Under the pieces are notes generated by a model, which ran no database searches, had not been told where the DNA came from, and saw only the letters and a list, made by a program, of their open reading frames with translations. Shown piece after piece: positions 34,504-45,497 of a DNA stretch of 64,000 nucleotides. Both the position numbers and the translations under genes were made by a program. The stretch covers positions 121,785,071 through 121,849,070 of the forward strand of contig NC_045435.1 of the NCBI RefSeq assembly GCF_002776525.5, written 5' to 3'. This DNA is from Piliocolobus tephrosceles (taxonomy: Eukaryota; Chordata; Mammalia; Primates; Cercopithecidae). Every line of letters starts with the position of its first letter. Positions within the stretch are counted from its first letter, which is position 1.

Positions 34504-35935
34504 CAGCAGAGACAGCCAGGAGAAACAAGTCTACCTTTTCCCGGGCTCACCTTTATTCCTTCTTGGCCTCATTCCTCAAAAGAAAGATGTAGCACAGGTC
34601 TTAGACCCAACCAAGAAAAATAAACTTTCTTACTAAATATTTTAAAAATAATTTTCACTTATGTTTGAAATTTTTCGTAAACATTACCTTAAAATTTGTG
34701 TAAGAATCCATTTCACTTAAATTGTGTTTATTGATGAAAATGTGCAATATTTCCAAAGTCTCAATAGGATGACTACTCTACATAATAAATTTGAGCATAA
34801 TGCTTTTATTGTATTTTTGTTTATTCCATTTAGATAAGATCCTAGAAGACAAATTAATGAGTAAAGAAATAGAAATAATTTTAAGTCAGAGAAATCTTAC
34901 AGAATATTATTCTAAATAATCTGCTGACTTGAAAAAATAACTGCTCCCATTCTGGAAAATTTATATCAGTTATGCTGTCAAATTATTCTAACATAGATAT
35001 GTTTACATTTTCTCTCTGTTTCTCGGAGATAACAAAACAAATATATTTCTTTAAGAAAATCCTTGAAAGTCTTTCCACCCTACCAGGGACTATTATAGAG
35101 AGGCTATAGAAGAGGCCAATGGATGAGACAAAGCTGTGGTTCTTGGATATTAGCAATTTCACCAATAACTCAGAAAATGAATAAATAAATAAAAACCCTA
35201 GATTCTAGCACATTATAAACAAAAACCCACTTTTTTGAAGCTTGTATAGTTTTCAGGCATGGTCATATTATATTTATCATTGAAGCACACTAAACACTAA
35301 AATAGCAATAGGTAGTCAGGAGTCAATTTTATAGCTTTGAATTTAAAAAATTAAAGAAATAGTTCTTTCAGTAGCTAAAAATTACAGCAATACTGTTGGA
35401 CATACATTTTACTGTTGCAACATACAGTAACTGCTATAGCACAAAAACAATAAAATTGTTGTATTAATGTTGAGTTTCAAAAGTTAATGTGAAAAAACAA
35501 GTGTCTGGCAGTCAAGTTGCAATGAATCAGAATTATTTTCAAGTGATAACCTGAAATGTAGAAGGCAAAGCATTATGGATTATTCTTTTTGGAGCCACGA
35601 GTGATCATGTTACAGATGGTAGTGAAAACTCAAGATGGGAAAGAGTGGAATAAAGCAAAACGCACAGTGAGAAGCTGGCAACAGGAACATAGGGAGTAAC
35701 ACCATTTAAGGGAGGGCCAACAATGTAAAAGGAGTGACAGAGACTGAAAATATACCTAAAAGTTAGAAGGAAAACCCAGACAGTATAGCAGAGACAGTTG
35801 ATGTACAATTATGTACAGACAATTTATTTCTCTTCTCAGTTCTGGTTTCCATCCAGTAATTATCTCTCCTTCCTGTGAAGCCCTGTGTCTTGAGATAGGA
35901 GAATCTATCTCAAGCACAATCCTCAGGCTTGGGCA
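34504..35935. other. Unassigned AT-rich DNA
   Basis: No gene or confident repeat recognised. Short frames at 34983-35165 and 35605-35808 have no features. Confidence 0.45.
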
Positions 35936-36120
35936 TTGATTCTAACCAGTTATTCCCTTCCTTGACCAGCATCATGATCACTTGGAACTTAGAAAAAAAA
36001 GAAAAAGAGCAATTCTCAGGACCCATTCCAAAGGTTCTGTTTTAATTAGTAAGTAGAAACACAGAACATACTCTTTTTTTTTAATCCTTCCTCTGCGAGA
36101 AGCTCTTAAAAAAACAATTT
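35936..36120 (+). repeat. MER5A-like hAT (Charlie) fossil
   Basis: CTAACCAGTTATTCCC, GACCAGCATCATGATCACTT and CAATTCTCAGGACCCATTCC follow the order of MER5A landmarks, with an A-rich interruption at about 35994-36008. Old and diverged. Confidence 0.5.
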
Positions 36121-36380
36121 GATACGTAGAACCAACTAAGCTCATTAGAATGCCTGAATTTGAAAGCGAAACACAGGATTTTTAAAAATCTCTCTAGGTG
36201 AATCTACAATACAGAAAGGGTTAGAACAACTTTTCTAAAGTAGAATTTTATACCCCTTTAAAAGGATCACTTAAAATACATATACGTATATGGTCCAAAT
36301 TAGCCAAAAAACAACAAAAGGAAATTGCTGATAGCTGGAAAAAAATAAAAGTTATGTTTCAAGAAAAATTTTTCTGGAAT

Positions 36381-36858
36381 CAGACCATCCAATATGGCAG
36401 CTACTGGTTACATGTGGTTGTTGGGTAATTGAAATGTAGCTAGCAAAGTTAATAAATAAAATTGTATTAATTGAATAAAATAATTTAATTTGATAGAAGA
36501 AAATGTTCTTAAATTTCATTAATCATAATTAAATTTAAAAACTGATACTCAATTTTATTATTGGAAAACTTTTAAATACATTTAAAAAAACTTTGAAATA
36601 TGAATCCACTTTTTCATCTATACATATTTCAAAATATTCACATATATATATTTAGCATGACAAACGGAATGCAAAATATCTCAATAATTTGATTATGTAG
36701 ATTACGGGTGGGAATAGGTGTTTTGATTATGTTGGGTTAAATAAAATATATTATTAAAATTAATTTTATTAGGTCTTATTTACTTTTTTAAGCACGTTTT
36801 TCTAAAAATTTTAAAATTATATTTGTGGCTCCCATTATATTTTCACTGGACAGCACTG
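36381..36858. repeat. Non-autonomous hAT-type DNA transposon fossil
   Basis: The left end CAGACCATCCAATATGGCAG and the right end (reverse complement CAGTGCTGTCCAGTG...) form imperfect terminal inverted repeats. Both are followed inward by a GCAGCTACTGGTTACATG-like motif, typical of short AT-rich hAT elements. The interior is about 80% A/T. I found no 8-base TSD. Confidence 0.6.
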
Positions 36859-37039
36859 GCTAGATATGAGTGACTGTAAAACATGAAGCTGTGATAGTTA
36901 TCTTACCACCAGCATGAGGTTAAAATCACAGAGTATGGTAAAGCCAAGCTAAGTACAGAGAAATGGAACAAGAGTCCTGGTGGAAATTCACTGATTTTAC
37001 CAGGTTGCCAGACCTTTTCAGTTACTTCTCCAGCCTTCC

Positions 37040-37640
37040 TGTATTAGTTAGCTGTTGCAACTTCGAAATTTACCCCAAAACTTCATGGTCTAAAACAATA
37101 GACACTCATTATTTTATCATTTCTGTGGAGTGGGAATCTAAACATTCCTTGGCCAGGCACTGGTACCTCAAGGTCTCTAACAAGGCTGCAACCAAGATGT
37201 CAGCCAGGCTTGTGGTCTCATCTGATGGCTGGGCTACTGTGGGAGGATCTGCTTCCAAGCTCACTCACTTGGTTGCTACTAGGATTCATTTCCTCGTAGG
37301 CTATTGGATAAGAACCTTAGTTCCTCACTAGTTGAGCAATTAGCCTCTGGCCTCTTCAATTCTTTGCCGTATGGGCCGCTCCATAGATCAGCTCACAACA
37401 TACCAGCTGGTTTCCTCAGAGCAAGCAAGAGAGCGAGCTCGAGCTGGGGAGGAAACTCAAGATGGAAGCCACCATCTCTTTATAACCTAATCCCTGAAAT
37501 GATATCCCATAACTTTTGTCATATTAAATCTATTAAAAGTGAGTCGTTAGGTCCAGTCCAAACTTGAGAGCAATTATTATGTAGAGAAATGAATATTAGA
37601 AGGCAAGAATTCTCAGAACCATTTTAGAGGCTGCCTATCA
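37040..37640 (-). repeat. MLT1-type MaLR LTR, solo
   Basis: On the plus strand it starts TGTATTAGTTAGCTGTTGC. It contains CAAGGCTGCAACCAAGATGT, CTTCCAAGCTCACTCACTTG and CCATAGATCAGCTCACAACA, and ends GAGGCTGCCTATCA. Length is 601 bases. Subfamily not assigned. Confidence 0.78.
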
Positions 37641-37744
37641 GTTTTTCATGCACTTCATCTCCAACCTTAGAGGTGATTACTATTCTGAAAGTGGAAAATA
37701 ATGTTTATAGGCAAGTTTTCGTCCTTTTACCTCAGTTTAGTGAA

Positions 37745-38700
37745 TTGATAAATAACATTTATTGTTTTGAATTTTTAAAGTTGTATATGTATATCTAACT
37801 TTATACATATTTATTTACAACTTATTTTGTATTTTCCTCCCTCAAAATTATGTGCGTAAGTTACATCTATGTTATATTTGATGTTGATGCTGGATAATGT
37901 AGTTTATATAAGTTTATATAATGTACCTGCTATACAATATTTTATTGAATGAATATTCCAGTTTTGCAGTAAATATTAAGAAAGAGTTACCCCCATATTT
38001 ATTCTATTACAAAAAGTGCTTCAACAGTGTTCTAAATGGTCTCTGTGCATATATGAATGAGTCTCTCTTGACCCAAGATTACTGGGATATAAAGTATACA
38101 CAACTTCAAATTTATTAGATATTGCGCAATTGCTTTCCAAAATGTTACACTGATTTGTAAACTCACCTGCAAAATTACAAGTTTTAGTTTCTCTAGCATG
38201 TGATTTTTAAAAACAATTTATTATATTTAATTACATTTTTCGTTCTGTTGGCTATAAAATCATATGGTTTTAATTTGTGTTTCCCTGATTACTCAAGAGG
38301 TTGTGGATATTTAACTCACTTTTGCATGCAAATTTTGGCAGAGTTTTTTCTCTGAGGCTTGTTTAAATGCTTCATCTCTTGTCTCATGAGCTCCTTATGA
38401 TTTCTTTGTTTTTTTTTTTCTTAATCATTGGAGCGTTCTATTATTCTTGTTACAAATCCTTTTATCCAATATATGGGTGAAAAATATTTCTTTCCAGTAT
38501 AAAATTTGTTTGTATTTTTTATGTTTTGTGTGTTAATTCATACAAAGTTTAAACATTAATGTGCTAAACTTATGGTAATATCTCCTTTATGGTTTGTATT
38601 TATTTTATCTTAAGGAAATATTCCCACCCAAAATGTATTAAAATATTCTGTCTTTTACTTTCCTCTTCTTAATAAATTATCCACTTGGATAATATCCACT
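37745..38700 (-). repeat. Old L1 (L1ME-like) fragment
   Basis: Antisense L1 3' landmarks appear in order: TACCTGCTATACAATATTTT, TTGCGCAATTGCTTTCCAAA, GGTTTTAATTTGTGTTTCCC, CCTTTTATCCAATATATGGG. Strongly diverged. Confidence 0.7.
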
Positions 38701-40474
38701 TCTGTTTGCATTAGCATTTCTAGGAATGTGCTGGCAGGAGAATTTTCAGATTTACCTTTATCTCCTTTCGCTTTTTGCCTGAGCCAGAGACAACCCATGT
38801 TACCTTTTAAACCGGCCTGTGATTTTTCACTTATGTAAACTCTAAAGCATGCTTAATTAAATAATGGAAAAATCAAATAATTTAATAAAGAATATCGTAT
38901 TCAACAATTTAAAGTACAAAGGATAGCTCAAGAGACACAAAGTTAAAATGTATTTGGTGACCTTAGTGATAACAGGTTTAGGGAGTAGTTTGGATGGAAA
39001 CTGGACATCCATGAGTTGAAAACTATACCGATCTCACTAAAACAATTCTCTGAATATATTCACCTCTCAGTCTTGAGAGACTGAGATTATTCTGTACTAC
39101 TCATCTGACAACATTGGGCCAGGAATTATAATGCAGGATATAATGTAGAATTGTATTTCCTGGTTCCACTGTGGTCAGATGAGGTCATATGACTGCTTTT
39201 AGCTAATGAGTTATGAGAGTTAGTCACATGTGCTGAATATTTTCTTGTAATGTCTAGAGCTTTCTTTCTCCCTCTGCCAGAGCCACAAGCACATTTTATG
39301 GTGTGCTCTTTCACCAGAATGAGTCCAGGAATGAGGAGACCAGCAGATGTGAAAAATGAACCTTTCTCATTGCAAGCCATTGAAATTTGGGAATCTATCA
39401 CCACAGCATAACCTAGCCTGGTTTGATAACATATAAATTGATACAAATGAAGTGTAAATTCATGTCCATTAGTAGAAGGATTGGCTAGATTATGCTGTAG
39501 TAACAAACAATCTGATAATTTAGCATCTTTTAAAAGGAAAGCGTCATTTTTATCCCCAGGCAACGTGTCCATTATAACTTAACTGTGGGCTTTGTTTCAT
39601 ACTTTTCTCACTCTAGGCCTCTGGCCAATGGAGCAGTCACTGTTTGGAATATTGCCAATTGCCAGGGTAGAGGAAAATAGTAAGCGGTGAATCATACATA
39701 AGATGAGCTCCTTAAGCCTGGGATGACACATATTAATTCCACACATTTTTTGGTTTTGTTTTGTTTTAGTTTGGGTTCCCCAGCTGACAGTTTATGTGAA
39801 AGTGATACCAATAGTATTTGCAGCTAAAACATGTAGGAAATTGGAGAAATGGAACTAAAAAGAAAGAAAGCCAAGTAGGGTTGCACTATCAAGCAGAGTT
39901 CCCTAAAGAGTACTTCCGGCTCCATCATAAGGGCAACTCAGGAGACTGGGCAAGTCAAACCTGAAAGTTGTCCTGACCACAGGGCACAGAAGGCACAGAA
40001 CCTGGATTATTCTACCCCACCGTGTGTCAGTTAATTTTTAAGATTTTTAATGTGGTGATGTAAAACGCTCAGCTTTTAAAATTTTGGTGGCCCAAAAAGA
40101 GACACAGTCTGTATTTTGGCGGAGAAAAACATGTGAGCCTTTGCATGCTAAAATAGCAAATGGATCCTAGGGGTAAGGTGGTGGGTACACTGACAGCTCT
40201 GATATGTGTTTCTATGGCTGGGCACAATATACTTATGTTTAAGGAGGCAAGCTAGTACCATATTAGTAGAAGGAGGGAGAAGTCACAATAATTAGTGAAT
40301 GGCAATAAGGACAACTACAATGAAAAGGATGATCGAATAGAAAGACTAGAAGCGCTCTTAGAAAAAAATTATTGGACAACTAGCTGCTTCCAAGAAGGAG
40401 CAGAGGCAAGAAGGGAAGAAGAGTGGGGATAAAAGAGTAAGAAAGACAAAATATGAGAAAGTAGAGGTTGAAGG

Positions 40475-40477
<3 letters not shown>
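38701..40477. other. Mostly unassigned DNA with probable old repeats
   Basis: About 39130-39430 (GAAATTTGGGAATCTATCAC, CAGCATAACCTAGCC) and about 39470-39680 (GGCTAGATTATGCTGTAGTA, GGAATATTGCCAATTGCCAG) look like old mammalian repeats whose family I cannot name. A 148-codon minus-strand frame at 39126-39572 lies across both and is probably chance. Confidence 0.4.

Positions 40478-40507
<30 letters not shown>
40478..40507 (+). repeat. T30 homopolymer with no visible retroelement
   Basis: Thirty uninterrupted T between TTGAAGGAGG and AAACGCTAGAAG. No Alu or L1 body adjoins it and there is no AATAAA close by on the minus strand. Confidence 0.95.
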
Positions 40508-40511
<4 letters not shown>

Positions 40512-42780
40512 GCTAGAAGTCCTCCAGAATATGTAAATGCTGTTATAAAGTTGTAAAATGTCAATATGGAAGATGAGTTTGAAGATGTAGGGAAGAAGAG
40601 GTAATATATGAGAAAAAAGTCTTTCAGGAAACACAAGAAAATGAAATCAATTGTGTTGATGAAAACTTTATTTTCACAAGATGGACAGAAACCATTTACT
40701 TCAGTAAGAAAAACAAATAGTAATAAGACTAATTGGACATGAAAATAAAATTACAGGCATCAGGCCAGGGAAGTAAGGATTAGCTCAAGTGCTTGTCATC
40801 CCTTTATGTTGCTGAAATAAAATCACCAATTCATCTCTTGAATGGGTGGAAAGAGGGAACCCGGGAGTAAAGGTGAGTTTGGGGTGAATGCCGAGAGGAA
40901 TGTATAAAGTGTATATGAGGACCCAGATCATAAGTTTCGGGTGAAATCGACACACAGAACTCCACACATTGAACAGATCTGGTGCTATTGTGGAGAAGGG
41001 TGTTGCAAGGTGGTGGTAAAACATAACAAGACAGAAACTAAATTCATACTTTTGACCAGAGAGTGATTAAAATGAGTTATTGTATGAGATCATCTTGTAA
41101 GAAAATGAAGGAAGCCAGGAGAGATCTGAATGATAAAGAAAGTATAGAGAGTTAGGGGCTTGGTATGAACAAAGATCAGCCAGAATAGAGCTAATGGAAT
41201 AAAAGGCCTGCAAGGAAAGAAATTGTATACATGTACATGGTTGAGCTCCTGAATCCAGGGATTCTGCCATTTAGAATGACATGAAGATATAGTGTATGGT
41301 ATGCAATTATGTTAGAGAAATTATGAGGCTAAGGTATGGTGCTGGGCACTTCATTCACATGTACAATTTGGTTTAGATGATGAGATGACCAAGAGATAAA
41401 ATATAAGGTAGTTGTAATTTTGAAGCACAATATTCTGTAGCACGAAATACAGTTTGTTGTTGAAATACCACAGTTAGAACCGAGATCTCTGAAACAATGT
41501 CTAAAACTATAAAATGTGATTAATACTACCTCTCTTACCTACTTAGGTAGTTACTATGACTAATCATATTCATTATCCTGATAATTAAACATCATAATGA
41601 ATGTGATCTCTTATCTAATGTGCAAAGTGCTGAGCAAATAGTGTGTTGCCCAACTAGATTGTGTACCTAAAATCTTACATAATGGCAAGCATAATGCAGC
41701 ACATCAGAGCTGCCTAATGTGTGGTAAATTGAATTGAGCCAATATTTGAAAATGCCAGATATCTTCGCCCTTCCTTAAATGCAGTGTGATTAGGGAAAAC
41801 AGATAGGATAGCTGGCCTCAGATCATATGGTATTGATCAATGTTCTCCTTAGATAAACAAGTATAATTTGATGTAAGTTACTATCTGTCTTTGTCTAGAG
41901 AATACAATTGAAGAGTCAGCAGGAAAACCAAACTGCAACTCCACTTAAGTAGTAAGACACAGCAGGAAATGGTATTGTTACATTAAACACCCTGAAGTGA
42001 GTTAATGTGATTATAATGCGGTTTCTTTAAACAAATCAATTATAGTACGCACAGGTAATAAATTATTATCACTATTAGTATGTGAAGCTAATTTTTTCAT
42101 TTTCTATATTTCTTATATATGTACATTTAAAAATGCTGCTTCTTAAAACATGAATATTTGTATTTTATTTTTTTTAGTTCATCCCGCCAGACAGACTTTA
42201 CTCTTCATTCAATTATTATTTCTTTCATTCCCTTATATAAAAATACTTACCAATAAGGCTATATGTGGAATTTAAATATAATACATGCCATACATATAGT
42301 GCATGTGGGTGTTTTAATTATTTTGTTAAAAGAAGTCACATTATAACCACATTAACTCATGGGGAAAGAAGGATTCTAATAGGACAATAGTAGAACCTGC
42401 TATGTCTTATTATTTGAATGAAGATGGCCTCAAGGAGTTTTAATATTCAGAACAATAACTAAATGTCAGGAAAAGATGTTTTAAGCACCAGAATAAATAA
42501 TATTTCCTTGGAAGAATGAGGGAAAATTGCCTAGCAAAGATAATATCTTAAAATAATTTTAAGGGATCAGTAAAATTTCTACAATCAGAAATGAGAAGAG
42601 TTGTCAAGAGACGATTATACAGTTAAGCTCATCCTGAATAAGTTTGAAAAGTAATGAGCATCCTGTTTAAAATTATTTTTTAATTAAAGATAAAATAGAA
42701 ATATTCTCACAGAGTCTTTTCATAAATCAATGCATACATAATTTTCAATCAATTGTTCAAAAAATATTCACTAAGCGTTG
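40508..42780. other. Unassigned DNA
   Basis: No gene or confident repeat recognised in about 2.3 kb. Short minus-strand frames at 40785-41024 and 41067-41270 show no family features. Confidence 0.45.
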
Positions 42781-43716
42781 ATCCTGTTTCATGCAAATGG
42801 AGACAGCTCAAGATAACTTAGTACATTAGTACTGAAAAAAGAAAAAAAATCAGATTTGTAATCTGTATAGAATTAATACTGACATTTTTTGCTAATGGAC
42901 TAAAAGTGTATAAGTGAAATTAAGAATAACTACAAGGTTTTGATTTCACCAACTGAATGGATAGTGCTGCCAGTTACTGAGAAGGAGGACTGAGATCAAG
43001 AATTAGCAGACCTGTTAGTCCAAGATATCTGTGACCAATTTCTTATATAAAATTCTTTAATAAATATATTTCTGCTTAGAAATATTTCTGCATTTAGGGA
43101 GCTGTCAACTTGAATGCATCTATCTTTTTCACCTCTGAGGAACTGGAAACTGAAGTGAGCTTGTTCTAGCAGCTTGGCTGACTATTCCAACAAAGCATCT
43201 CTCTCCAGTCTCTGTCATTTCTATATTAACATTGAAACTGGTCGGCATGCATCCTTTCCAGTATATATTAAACCACATAAAAAGTTATTGGCTAATTTCT
43301 TTAAAGTCTCTTCCCTCAAATTTGAGTAGCAAAGTCAACCATATTCCTCCCTCCCTTAAACGTCTATAGAGAGTGATTTCCTGCTTCACTACGTTTTTCC
43401 TGAGGGAGGTGACTTCCTTTCTCTTGGCAAATATCAAATAGTTTGGCCATTGTTAAACCTGGGGTAAAACTGATACTCTTATTTTGAGAAATATGCCTCG
43501 AGAAAGTTAAGAATTTTATTTCCCCCATGATGCTTTCTATGTTGTAAACACTGCACTATTCAACAATTCTAAACGCCTGAAAATACTGCTTTTAGTTTCT
43601 ACCTGGGGTTTTTTGTTTGTTTTCAGAAAGTGTAAATGCCTTTAAATAAATATTTATTCAAAATGTTGCATCATTAACTATTTTTTCCTGACTAAAAAAA
43701 AAAAAAAAAAAAAAAA
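42781..43716 (+). other. Unassigned DNA ending in AATAAA and A23; possible retrocopy end
   Basis: AATAAATATTTATTC at about 43646-43660 is followed about 45 bases later by 23 uninterrupted A (43694-43716), the layout of a reverse-transcribed mRNA 3' end. I recognise no coding sequence upstream and could not find a TSD, so the left limit is arbitrary and the reading is tentative. Confidence 0.25.
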
Positions 43717-44099
43717 GTAACTCTAGTCTACATAGTAAGATAATGATTACTTACTGCTCAATCCTCCGTTACCAGAATTCACTGTTGCAACAATAGATGT
43801 GGTTCTAGCTTCCAGTTCTACATTTTTTTTTCACATTTAGAGTTCATTATCACCTTGGGTTATGATTATCTGATCTCCTCAACACTTTTCCTCCCGTGAC
43901 ATATACACGCACCAAAAAATAGAACAACAAGAAAAACTTGCCACTGGTTTGATTGAAGGCTCCCAACTTAGTGTGATTTTATTTTTCCAGTAACTGCTAT
44001 CAGATGTTTTCTTTAGAATCACCCTTTCTTATGGGTTGTAATTTTTCCTTAATAATATATTAATTTAATCTCACAAATTTTTAGTCATAGTAAAAAGTT

Positions 44100-44900
44100 T
44101 GAACTTACTACTAATAGTAATAGACATTTATTGATGAATGTTAAGCTTAAGGAGTGACATGACATATTTTGTGTATTAGAAAAATTACTTTAAGTCAACT
44201 TAGTGAAAAATAGTCCTAGAGATATGGAAAAATATCATTTAAGATATTTTTTAAATCAAGGAAGGTAAATAATGTTATCTAAATTAAATAAATATGATAC
44301 AGGAAGTGGAGAAAACTAGGAATTTTACAGATTTAATTAGGCAGTAGAATCAACAGGAATTGGCGGCCAGTTTGGAGACGATAGCAATTAGAGGCCAGAA
44401 CTGGAGGATTTGGAGGCCAGAATCAACAGGAATTGGAGGCCAGTTGACTGTGTGTAAGGGAAAGATGAATGCAGATGCGAGGACACCACCAGATTTTTGG
44501 CTTTGGCAGCTGTGTAGATGATATCGATACTCACTGAAACTGACATTCAGAAAGAAAAACAAGGGAGAAAATGATGTCGGTGTTAAACCATGCTGTTCCT
44601 GAGATAATGGTGATGTTTGGTATTCAGTTGGACATGTGAGTCAGGAGCTCATTAAAGAAATGTTGTTTAGTTATCTAGATGAAGAAATCATTAAAATTGA
44701 TAAAAATTGCATCATGAGAGGATATGTAACAACCCTGAATTATAATAATATATGAGAGAAGGAAAAGGATTGTATGAGAAATCTGATAAAATATAACAGG
44801 AGCAAAAGTGAGAACTGCCTTTCTGAATATAAACCAAACATACAATTCTAAGGCTCCTCCATCCATCTAAATGGACTTCCTCCTCATCCAGAGTTTTTAA
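44100..44900. repeat. Probable old mammalian interspersed repeat
   Basis: The sequence of motifs (CACCAGATTTTTGGCTTTGG, GATGTTTGGTATTCAGTTGG, ACATGTGAGTCAGGAGCTCA) recalls a common diverged mammalian repeat. 54340-54560 may hold another part of the same family. The family is not assigned. Confidence 0.35.
44346..44445 (+). repeat. Short tandem duplication, 73-base period
   Basis: A 27-base unit starting AGAATCAACAGGAATTGG and ending GGCCAGTT occurs at 44346-44372 and 44419-44445 with one mismatch. Related GAGGCCAGAA motifs lie between. Confidence 0.9.
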
Positions 44901-45221
44901 AATTTAACCTGAAAGACTGGATCACATCATGAAGGGATTTGGGGGTAGGACATGCCTCATTATACCTCTCACATTAATATCAACACAGACTTTAAGTCTG
45001 ATAAGAAACATTTTACAGCCTGTTTCTCTCTGAAGCCCGCTAGCCAAAAGCTTCATCTGCATGATAAAACTTTGGTCTCCACAACCTCTTATTGCAACCT
45101 AAACATTCCTTTCTCTTGGTCCCAGGTCTTTAGATAAACTTAACCAATTGTCAAAGAGAAAATATTTCAATTTACACCCCGAACTCCCACTTTCAGCTGT
45201 ACCACCTTTCTGGACCAAATC
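44901..45221. other. Unassigned DNA
   Basis: No gene or repeat recognised before the L1. Confidence 0.45.
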
Positions 45222-45231
45222 AATGTATTTC

Positions 45232-45233
<2 letters not shown>

Positions 45234-45289
<56 letters not shown>
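45234..45289 (+). repeat. (TTA)n array from the L1 tail
   Basis: About 18 perfect TTA units form the tail of the minus-strand L1 and lie just inside its TSD. Likely polymorphic. Confidence 0.95.
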
Positions 45290-45497
45290 TTACCTTAAGT
45301 TCTAGGGTACATGTACACAACTTCCCCTTTTGTAACAAATGTATACAGGTACCATGTTGGTGGGCTGCACCTGTTAACTCATCATTTACATTAGATATAC
45401 CTCCTAAAGCTATCCCTCCCCACTCCCCCCACCACCCAGCAGGTCCTGGTGTATGGTGTATGATGTTCCCCACCCTGTGTCCATGTATTCTCATTTT

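Noticed and set aside
39126..39572. 148-codon minus-strand frame
   Set aside because: It spans two probable old repeats, has no domain, signal or family resemblance, and no sign of a promoter or conserved start.
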